A stretch of DNA of 64,000 bases. It comes from an uncultured Clostridia bacterium (GTDB taxonomy: Bacteria; Bacillota; Clostridia; Christensenellales; Borkfalkiaceae). The translations under genes were made by a program, and so were the position numbers. Below the pieces are notes generated by a model. That model did not search any database and was not told the DNA's origin. It saw nothing but the letters and a program-made list of their open reading frames with translations. The first letter of the stretch is position 1, and every line of letters starts with the position of its first letter. The DNA is taken from NCBI GenBank assembly GCA_934248055.1, contig CAKQKI010000009.1, positions 1-64,000 of the forward strand, given 5' to 3'. This document shows, one piece after another, positions 51,846 to 59,404 of the stretch.

Positions 51846-51973
51846 TTCAGCCACCCCGCATCCCATTCTATATCGTCGGAAGTTAAATCATACCCCCCCC
51901 CAGACTGAGTCAGCACGTCGTCAAAACCTGACTTTTCCCAAAATATTTCGGGCTCTTCATAATGTTTTTTCAT
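51842..51973 (-). CDS. 43-aa small peptide, homologue of the 12745-12870 peptide, with a G9 tract
   Basis: MKKHYEEPEIFWEKSGFDD, then VLTQSGGGYDLTSDD and an acidic Trp tail IEWDAGWLK. AAGGAG lies 7 nt before the ATG. The stop overlaps the ATG of the surface protein gene (ATGA). The three Gly codons are GGG GGG GGG, giving nine G in a row (51893-51901), a slippage-prone tract. It shares the MKKxYxxPE start, the (V)(L/V)T(A/Q)S centre and the acidic Trp end with the peptide at 12745-12870. No signal peptide. Function unknown. Confidence 0.8.
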   Translation of the reverse strand: MKKHYEEPEIFWEKSGFDDVLTQSGGGYDLTSDDIEWDAGWLK

Positions 51974-51996
51974 CGTTAATCTCCTTATTTTTATAT

Positions 51997-54873
51997 TTAA
52001 GCCTTTTTCACGTTATATGAAAAACTTATCTGCTTTCCGTAGAAATCGCCTGCGCCGTAAACCACCGCGTATCTTCCTTCGAGCGAAGAAAGGCGATGAA
52101 CTATTTCTTTAGAGAACGCGGCGACTTCTTCCGCAGTCTTACCGTCGGTAGTATAAAGCGTCGCTTTTATTACTACTTTTCCGTCGCCGCTTCCTTCTTC
52201 GGTAGAAATTCTGAAAATATATTTCTTATCCGTTTCGAGTTCGTTTATGGCAAAAGGCGACGTTTTGCCGACTCCGCTTATGTCTACGCCGAGTTCCATA
52301 TTCTTGCCGAGTTCGGGTTTATAAGCGTAACTTTCAAGCCCCACGAGTGTTCTGTACGGTTCCTGACTGCCCGCGTCGAGAAGGAAAGGACCCGTTATAT
52401 ACGTTCTTTTAACGAAAGTTTCCGTGCCGTGACCCGAAGTCTGAATGAATATTCCCGTATTTTCCGTGCCGCCGCCTATCGGATTCACACCGTTTTTATT
52501 AGCGAAAAGCGCAACGTTGGGAATGTTTTTACCTTTGAAGCGGAATTCTAAAACGTCACCCACTTTATACGAGCCGAGTCCTGAATACGAATATTTTCCG
52601 CTAAATCCCGTAAGAACGCCGCCTTCTTTGATTTCGTTTATCTCAGCCGCGGAAAGAGTAATCGCGTCGGGATCGTATTCGGTTTCGTAAGGGTATTCCG
52701 TTATGTCGCCGAAAACCGAGAAGGAAAATTCGATATTCTGATGAATCGAGCCGAAAAACGCTATTTTCTGCGATTTGAAATTAACGGTGTCGTAATTTCT
52801 CGGAACGGACTTCGTCGCTTCTTCGATAAGAACGGGAGTTCCGTCGCTCATATCGTAAAGAGCGTATTTAAAAGCAAGCGTTTTGAACGCGGGGTCTTTT
52901 TCTGCCGAAAGGTCGCTTATTTCAAAACGATAAGACTTTCCTTCTTCCAGAAGATCGTAACCCGCTTTCGCGCTCTTATTGAAATCAGGTGAATCTTTCG
53001 GGGCTTGTCCGAAATAAGAAAGACCGTCTATTCTTCCGAAATACGGCGGATAACCGTTGTTTCCGCGGTAAACTCCGCCCGGATCGAGCCTGTCGGGACC
53101 GTTCACGATAATTCTTCTGCCGATCGAACCGAATTCGCGGCTCACGTTGCCGTTGCCGATATAAAAACCCGTACCCGAAGCGGTTGCTCCGCCAACGACG
53201 TAATCTTTCGGCGAATTATCGAGATAAAGCCCTATCCCGGGCAGATTTTTACCCTTGAAATCGACAGAAACGGTCGCGCCCATTCCGAAGCCGCTGTTTT
53301 CGACACCTATATAACCGAGAGTGTCGGAAACGCCGGAATCTTTATCGTCTGAAATCTTGCCTTTTAAAAGAGTCGCCGCGATACCGCCGTTTTCTTTGGC
53401 GGCGACGGTTGCCTTATAAGCGTAAACGTTTTCAAACTGTTCCGCCTTCGTTTCTTCTTTCGGAGCGGGCAAAATATTGCGTTCGTCGGAAATATACTGA
53501 ACGTCTATATTGTTTCTTATATCGCCGTAAATTACGGAATAACCTTTATCGAAGTCGAATTTCGCCTTGTTTTCGCCCGAATAATACACTTCGCCTTCCG
53601 CGCCTATCTCGTAAAGTTTTTCTCCTATAACGCAGGACGATTTTTCGTTTTCCGTCGAATACGATAAAACTTTATATATCTCTACGTTTACAAGATAACG
53701 CCAGCCGTATCTCGTTTTATTTTCAACCCATTCGTTCGTATCGGTAAGAGAGTATTGCATAAGATAATACCCGTCGTTATCGAAATCCGCCGGTCCGAAA
53801 TCGTTAAATTTGGGAACGGGCGTTTTAGCCGCGTTGCCGTTAAGCATTTCGGGGAAGAAAAACACCCATTTGTGTCCGCTCGACTCTCTCGCCACAAAAC
53901 TGAAAAATCCCCCTTTCGTGGTTTTCAGATTGTAAGGATTGTCGCTGCTCTCGTCGGGTTCGACGAAAAACGCAAGTTGCGGAGCGTTTTTCCCTTTGAA
54001 CACAAGACTTAATTTTTTGCCGTTTCCGAGTTTATCGGCAACCACCGCGTAATTTACGTCGGAAATAGTGCTTGACATTATTTTGAACGTATACGGATCG
54101 TTTTCCGAAAAAACAACGCCTTTCGCGGTCTTTATCACTTCGGTCCCGTCGGAAGCGGAGTTGCCTTCGGAAGGGTCTTTTATAACGTTCACCAGAAAAT
54201 AGTCTTCGGCGTAATTATTTTCCGAAATCGCTCTCACGAAAAACTGATATTCTCCTATTTTTCTGAAAGTAAACGACTCGGCGTTTTCTTCCGTTTCCGC
54301 TTCTTCCCACTGAGCCTGAACGGAATCCAGCCCCACGCTTACGCTACGGAAACTTACGCCCGTAATTTTGGTTGCCGCAGTCATGGGAAGCAACGTCATC
54401 TGAGCGTTGGAAGCAAGATAGTCGTAAGAACGGGTTACTTCGCCTTCTTCGGGCATATCTATCGTCTGCGCGGTATGCGAAATAATTATGGTAGGGGGAT
54501 CGGAAATAACCGATATTTTCATTTCGGCAAATTTTGTTTTCCTGCCGCGAGCCACTTCGTAACGCACGGAATGCTCTCCTACCGTTTTCGGATAGAATAC
54601 CATGTTGTTTCCGCCGAATACTTCGCTTACCACTTTGCCCGAAATAAGGTTATAATACGAAACGGTTACGCTGTATTCGGTACCGTCTACTTTTTTCACG
54701 TAATCGTCTAAATCTATACACGCGCTTACGTAAGATTCCGTTTTTACGCCGCTTTTAAATTCGGCTTTAAACTCTTTATCGTCGGTTTTTTTACAACCTA
54801 TAACCGCAAAGCAAGCCGCAAGCGAGCATATTAAACTTAACGCGATAATCGCCGTTTTTCTTTTAAGATTCAT
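51997..54873 (-). CDS. Very large modular surface lipoprotein
   Basis: 958 aa, lipobox CFAVIGC-KKT (Cys near 27). Two Ig-like domains (about 30-125 and 125-240) precede three related beta-sandwich modules: about 250-470 (LSLVFKGKNAPQLAFFV), about 485-725 (VSVDFKGKNLPGIGLYL) and 735-958 (VLEFRFKGKNIPNVALF). The third is nearly identical in DNA and protein to the two modules in the 49509-51845 protein. Likely glycan-binding on the outer membrane face next to the locus B importer. Start ATG 54873 with AGGTGA upstream. Confidence 0.8.
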   Translation of the reverse strand: MNLKRKTAIIALSLICSLAACFAVIGCKKTDDKEFKAEFKSGVKTESYVSACIDLDDYVKKVDGTEYSVTVSYYNLISGKVVSEVFGGNNMVFYPKTVGEHSVRYEVARGRKTKFAEMKISVISDPPTIIISHTAQTIDMPEEGEVTRSYDYLASNAQMTLLPMTAATKITGVSFRSVSVGLDSVQAQWEEAETEENAESFTFRKIGEYQFFVRAISENNYAEDYFLVNVIKDPSEGNSASDGTEVIKTAKGVVFSENDPYTFKIMSSTISDVNYAVVADKLGNGKKLSLVFKGKNAPQLAFFVEPDESSDNPYNLKTTKGGFFSFVARESSGHKWVFFFPEMLNGNAAKTPVPKFNDFGPADFDNDGYYLMQYSLTDTNEWVENKTRYGWRYLVNVEIYKVLSYSTENEKSSCVIGEKLYEIGAEGEVYYSGENKAKFDFDKGYSVIYGDIRNNIDVQYISDERNILPAPKEETKAEQFENVYAYKATVAAKENGGIAATLLKGKISDDKDSGVSDTLGYIGVENSGFGMGATVSVDFKGKNLPGIGLYLDNSPKDYVVGGATASGTGFYIGNGNVSREFGSIGRRIIVNGPDRLDPGGVYRGNNGYPPYFGRIDGLSYFGQAPKDSPDFNKSAKAGYDLLEEGKSYRFEISDLSAEKDPAFKTLAFKYALYDMSDGTPVLIEEATKSVPRNYDTVNFKSQKIAFFGSIHQNIEFSFSVFGDITEYPYETEYDPDAITLSAAEINEIKEGGVLTGFSGKYSYSGLGSYKVGDVLEFRFKGKNIPNVALFANKNGVNPIGGGTENTGIFIQTSGHGTETFVKRTYITGPFLLDAGSQEPYRTLVGLESYAYKPELGKNMELGVDISGVGKTSPFAINELETDKKYIFRISTEEGSGDGKVVIKATLYTTDGKTAEEVAAFSKEIVHRLSSLEGRYAVVYGAGDFYGKQISFSYNVKKA

Positions 54874-54936
54874 AATTCACCTGTTTAGTCACTGTTTTAA
54901 TATTTAAAGTTGAGCCGAATGATTTTTACTGCGTTA

Positions 54937-55848
54937 TCAGCCTTTAAGACCGCCCGCGTTTATATTCGTGAGTATGAGTTTTTGCGAACACGCATAAAGC
55001 ACGAGTATGGGAATCATCGAAATGCATACCACCGCGCTGTACAGCGCGCGGGCGTTGTAGAAATACGATATACTCTTCTCCATAACGAACAATCCGTAAG
55101 AAATGGTGGGATAGTCGCGAAGATATATAAGCGAAATCGTGTAGTCGTTCCACACCGTTATGGATTGCTGTATCGCAAGCGCGGCAATACTCGGAAACGC
55201 AAGCGGCATTACTATTCTGAACAGAACTATGAGATTGTTCGCTCCGTCGAGTTTAGCGGATTCGCTGTAAATCGGACTTATTCCCCTGAACGTTCCGTAA
55301 AGCACGATAAAGGCGAAATCGAAAGCGCCGAACCAGGCTATCCACATAAGCGAAGGATTGTTTATAAAATTAAGTTTAGCAAATAACTTGTAACTTGCCG
55401 CGCCCGTTCCCACGATGGGTATCGTCTGAGAGAAAATAACAAGACCGTAAAGGAAGTCGCGTCCGGGGAAGCGAAACCGCGCTACGGCGTACGCCAGAAA
55501 AGTGCTTGCAAGTATGTTCACCACTACCTTGACTGCCGTTATCCACAACGAATTGAAAAGCATATCGAGATAGGTATAGTTTTTGTATTTGAAAACCGTA
55601 AAAATCTCTTTCCAACTCCGCGTTTGCCACATCGGCCACGTAAAAGGACTCGCGTCGGGATTTACGTAGAGTTCTTCGAATTCTTCAAGCGTCCTGAACG
55701 AATTCAGAAAAACCGACATAATGGGGTAAATGTAAATAACCGCCATAAAAGCGAAAAATACGAAAAAGATTACGAAAGTTATTTTTTCCGAAACGGATTT
55801 ATGAAAAAACTTTCGGGTTTTATATTGAATTCCGCCGATTACGTTCAT
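54937..55848 (-). CDS. ABC sugar transporter permease (MalG-like), locus B
   Basis: 303 aa with about six membrane helices, starting at VIFFVFFAFMAVIYIYPIMSVFL. The ATPase-docking loop is YSESAKLDGANNLIVLFRIVMPL, and the end INAGGLKG matches MalG-type permeases. AAGGAGG before the ATG. It follows the MalF-like gene by 12 nt. As in locus A there is no ATPase gene. Confidence 0.92.
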   Translation of the reverse strand: MNVIGGIQYKTRKFFHKSVSEKITFVIFFVFFAFMAVIYIYPIMSVFLNSFRTLEEFEELYVNPDASPFTWPMWQTRSWKEIFTVFKYKNYTYLDMLFNSLWITAVKVVVNILASTFLAYAVARFRFPGRDFLYGLVIFSQTIPIVGTGAASYKLFAKLNFINNPSLMWIAWFGAFDFAFIVLYGTFRGISPIYSESAKLDGANNLIVLFRIVMPLAFPSIAALAIQQSITVWNDYTISLIYLRDYPTISYGLFVMEKSISYFYNARALYSAVVCISMIPILVLYACSQKLILTNINAGGLKG

Positions 55849-55860
55849 TTGCGCGCCTCC

Positions 55861-56814
55861 TTACGTTTCCACCGCGTCGACTAATTTTTCAAGTCCTTTG
55901 CGCCCGATCAGAACTATCGGAAGCGTTATAACGGTAATAAACAAACCTATCGCGGCGGGATACCCGTACGGAAGTTTGTCGCTGCTCGTTACGGACAATC
56001 TGTACACGAGATACTGAATATAGAATCCCATCGTGTCCAGACCATAACCGCCTTCGCCGTTCGTGTAAAGGAAAACGTTGCCTTCGCCCACGAATATTCC
56101 GCAAAGAGAGAACGTAACGAGCGTTGAAACGGTAGGCCATATACACGGCAGACAAATAGTGAAAAATTCACGCCAGAAATTTATGCCGTCGAGTTTTCCC
56201 ACGTCGAACAATTCTTCGGGGATTCTCGAATACGCGCCCGTCACGACCGCGTTGCCGCCTGCGATACCGAATACGATAACCGTTGCGCAAAGGGTCGGAA
56301 AAGCCGTTTTAACGTCGTAAAGAAGCCCGTCTGCAAGCACGGCGTCGGATAATTCCGCTCCCGCTTTTTTAAGAATATAAACCATCGCTCCGCTGTTGCC
56401 GAGAACCTGCTTCATAGTGGCTATCCATACTACGCCGCCTATTAAACTCGGAAGCATATAAATAAGCCTGAAAACGTAATGCCCGATAACCCGCCTGAAA
56501 AGAACGTAAGTCGTGCATAACGCTATCGGGAACACTATCACGTTCGATATGAACCACAGAATAAAAGATCTGCCCGCCATCGTGAGAATGTTCGTGCCGT
56601 ATTCGTCGGCATGGGTAAGACCGTACCATACCTGTCTGAAATTATCTAAAGTCCATTTGCCCGACGGGCTTTTGAATGCGAGCGTAAACGAACTTATATT
56701 AACGTAAAACCAGAATAACGCGAATTGAAGCACGGGAAGCGCGATAAGAAGGTACACGAAAAGAAAATCTCTCTTTTCGAATTTCGAATACAAACTTCTT
56801 TTTTCCGTTTTCAT
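55861..56814 (-). CDS. ABC sugar transporter permease (MalF-like), locus B
   Basis: 317 aa, six or so membrane helices beginning LLIALPVLQFALFWFYV. The coupling loop is IPEELFDVGKLDGINFWREFFTI, close to the EAA motif. AAGGAGG site. Between the binding-protein gene (23-nt gap) and the MalG-like gene. Confidence 0.92.
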   Translation of the reverse strand: MKTEKRSLYSKFEKRDFLFVYLLIALPVLQFALFWFYVNISSFTLAFKSPSGKWTLDNFRQVWYGLTHADEYGTNILTMAGRSFILWFISNVIVFPIALCTTYVLFRRVIGHYVFRLIYMLPSLIGGVVWIATMKQVLGNSGAMVYILKKAGAELSDAVLADGLLYDVKTAFPTLCATVIVFGIAGGNAVVTGAYSRIPEELFDVGKLDGINFWREFFTICLPCIWPTVSTLVTFSLCGIFVGEGNVFLYTNGEGGYGLDTMGFYIQYLVYRLSVTSSDKLPYGYPAAIGLFITVITLPIVLIGRKGLEKLVDAVET

Positions 56815-56837
56815 AGGTTACCTCCTTCGCGTCGGAT

Positions 56838-58559
56838 TTATTTGTTTATACTTTTTAACCAGTTCTGCCAGTTGTTTTTTGCGTAAGCGCGGTCTTCGCT
56901 GACCATTTCTTCCGCTTTTTTGGAGTACAGGTCTTTTTCTTTAACCCGCTTTCCGTCTTTATAAATCGTGGGAGCCTGCTCGGTTATTTTACCAACGAAA
57001 GACAGTCCGAGACGCGGAAAAACGGTGTTGTTTTGTCCCATTTTAAGCCTTAAATCGGTTGCGTTCATCCATACGGGAGTCGCGTAAGCGTTCTTGACTA
57101 TTTTCTGGCACTGTTTATTGTATTCGATGTCCTTTGCCTGTGAAAAGTCTGTCATATACGCGGTAAATCCGTTACATTCCTGATTGTAAAGCGTAGCGTT
57201 GTCGTCGCTTGCGAACATACGAAGGAAAAGATAGCATATATCTTTTACGTTTGATCTTTCCGCCACGAAAGCCCCTGCCGCAAGCGCCGAACGCGAACAA
57301 TAAATTCCGCGCGCTTTCATAACTTCGATAACTTCGGCTTCTTTAAGCGTCCACTTTTTTTCTTCCGACGCAAGAGAAACTATTTCGCCTGCCGTTTTGC
57401 CGTCGTCCGCTTTTCCTATAACGTAAGAAAGAACTTCTTCGCATTTATTATCGTCAAAGCCGTATTCGGTGCCGCTTCCGAATAATTTTACGCCTACCGC
57501 CGAAATGACGGGGATATTCGCAAAGGCAAGGTCGTTTATCGTTTTCGGATAATTCGTGATAATTTCGTTGTAAGCCCAGTTGCCGTCCGCCATAAATACC
57601 GCGCCGCCTTTATCGCTCATTATTTTAAGATGCGCGGTGTCGATGGTGTTGTTGTTCGAGCCTTTCATAACGAAAGAAGAATCGTACATGTTGTACATCG
57701 CTTCGAGCATTTTATCGAGCGCGTCGCTGTCGTAAACCTTGTAACCGTCTTCCGTCCGCTCGTTTCCGTCGGCGTCGGTATAGCCGTAAAATTGCAGATA
57801 TTCTTCTATTCCCGCGTACTGAGCGTGCCACGCCGTTACGAAATGTATCGGATAGCCGTTATCATCGCCGAGAAAGGTTATGGGATAAACGTTCGTTTCG
57901 AGAGAACCTTTAATGTTTTTTGACGCATCGCCCATATAAATCAATTCGAAAACGTCGAAAAATTCTTTGGTCGTTCTCGGAATACGGGTAACGCCGTATT
58001 TAGCGAGTTTTGCGGTGTTTACTATCATTCCGCCTATATCGTTGCTCGTATTGAATCCGTAAACTCTGCCGTTTACTTTTAAAACGTCGTCGGGAAGGTC
58101 AACCTGAGCCTTTTCTGAGATAAGTTTACCCGTTTCTTCGTTTCCGTTAAAATCTATCGCGGGTTTGTTCCATACGGTGTCGGTAAGGTCGGCAACGAGT
58201 TGACCGTATTCGCCGCCTTCGGCGGTAAACTGCGACATCGTATTGTTTACGTTCACGAAATATAAATCAACCCAGTCGTCTTTGGAATACAATTCTTTAA
58301 TGGCAACTTTGTCGTCGAGCGCGCCCGAACTTGCAAGCACGTTCGCCTTATAACCCTTTTCTTTATAAACTTCGTTGAATTTAGAAGCAAGGGCTCTGAG
58401 CCACGAATCGCCGTATCCGCCGAGATTAGAACGGATATTTATCGTGTTTTCGTCACGTATCACCGATTCTTTTTTGCACGCCGTCATCGGCGCCGCGCCC
58501 AACGCTATCGCAAACAGTACCGCAACCGTTTTTACGATGATTTTTTTTACTTTTTTCAT
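56838..58559 (-). CDS. ABC transporter sugar-binding lipoprotein, locus B
   Basis: 573 aa, lipobox PMTAC-KKE. N-terminal INIRSNLGGYGDSWLRALASKF is the cluster-D start, followed by VYGFNTSNDIGGMIVNTAKLA and ADGNWAYNEIITNYP. Only distantly similar to the locus A binding protein, so the two importers probably take different glycans. Large size again suggests oligosaccharides. TAAGGAG precedes the ATG. Confidence 0.9.
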   Translation of the reverse strand: MKKVKKIIVKTVAVLFAIALGAAPMTACKKESVIRDENTINIRSNLGGYGDSWLRALASKFNEVYKEKGYKANVLASSGALDDKVAIKELYSKDDWVDLYFVNVNNTMSQFTAEGGEYGQLVADLTDTVWNKPAIDFNGNEETGKLISEKAQVDLPDDVLKVNGRVYGFNTSNDIGGMIVNTAKLAKYGVTRIPRTTKEFFDVFELIYMGDASKNIKGSLETNVYPITFLGDDNGYPIHFVTAWHAQYAGIEEYLQFYGYTDADGNERTEDGYKVYDSDALDKMLEAMYNMYDSSFVMKGSNNNTIDTAHLKIMSDKGGAVFMADGNWAYNEIITNYPKTINDLAFANIPVISAVGVKLFGSGTEYGFDDNKCEEVLSYVIGKADDGKTAGEIVSLASEEKKWTLKEAEVIEVMKARGIYCSRSALAAGAFVAERSNVKDICYLFLRMFASDDNATLYNQECNGFTAYMTDFSQAKDIEYNKQCQKIVKNAYATPVWMNATDLRLKMGQNNTVFPRLGLSFVGKITEQAPTIYKDGKRVKEKDLYSKKAEEMVSEDRAYAKNNWQNWLKSINK

Positions 58560-58630
58560 AATTCACTCCTTAACATTTTTTCGTTTTTTCTCGTTCGAAA
58601 ATCCGAAAATATCGGCTTTTTTCAGGGTTT

Positions 58631-59368
58631 TTACGCTTTTTTATTCAGCAAAGACGCCGAATCGGGATCGCAGTAAATCGTTGCGTCGGCGTGAAGTTTC
58701 AGAAGAGTTGCCGGAACCGCGTTCGATATTTCGCTCTCCATAGTGTTTTTAATCGCTTCCGCTTTTACTTTATACGGAACGACGCTTATAATGTGTTTGC
58801 ATTTCATAATTTCGGGGCAAGTCATCGAAATTGCCTGCTTGTAAGTTTCTTCTACCGATTTGAACCAACCTTCTCCGACTTGCTGCTGCAAGCATCTCGG
58901 AGCGAGCGTTACGATTTTATACGCTCTCGGATCGTTGAAATCCGCAGGGGGATCGTTGAACGCTATATGCGCGTTTTCGCCTATGCCTATCATACCGAGA
59001 TCTATTTCTTTTTCGCGCACTTTTTCCGTGAGCGTTTCAATCGTTTTAAAAGGATCGTCAAGCCCGTTTATAAGATGAATTTCACCGGGAAGGACTTTTT
59101 CGACAAACCTTTTGGTAAGGTAGTTGTTAAAACTTGCGGGGTGATCGGGCGATATTCCCACGTATTCGTCGAGATGGAACATTTCCACTTTGTGCCATTT
59201 AACGTTTTTAGTTACGAATTTTTCAAAAAATTTAAGTTGCGAAGCGCCCGTTGAAAGAAGAAGTCTTGCGCTTCCCTTTTCTTCGATTGCTTCGTTAAGA
59301 ATTCTTGCGGCGTGTTCTGCGGCGATTTCCGCCATTTCTTCGGTGCTGTCAGCTATAAAAAGTTTCAT
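58631..59368 (-). CDS. nagB: Glucosamine-6-phosphate deaminase NagB
   Basis: 245 aa, the standard length. LLLSTGASQLKFFEKF (phosphate loop), MFHLDEYVGISPDHPASF (catalytic Asp region), GMIGIGENAHIAFNDPP (catalytic His) and SMTCPEIMKCKHIISVVP. It converts GlcN-6-P to fructose-6-P and ammonia, closing the NagA route. AGAGAGG before the ATG. Located between the GH106-like gene and the importer genes of locus B. It differs clearly from the deaminase-like protein at 28704-29555. Confidence 0.92.
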   Translation of the reverse strand: MKLFIADSTEEMAEIAAEHAARILNEAIEEKGSARLLLSTGASQLKFFEKFVTKNVKWHKVEMFHLDEYVGISPDHPASFNNYLTKRFVEKVLPGEIHLINGLDDPFKTIETLTEKVREKEIDLGMIGIGENAHIAFNDPPADFNDPRAYKIVTLAPRCLQQQVGEGWFKSVEETYKQAISMTCPEIMKCKHIISVVPYKVKAEAIKNTMESEISNAVPATLLKLHADATIYCDPDSASLLNKKA

Positions 59369-59404
59369 ATTTACCTCTCTTTTCAGTTTGTTCCTTTTTT
59401 TATT

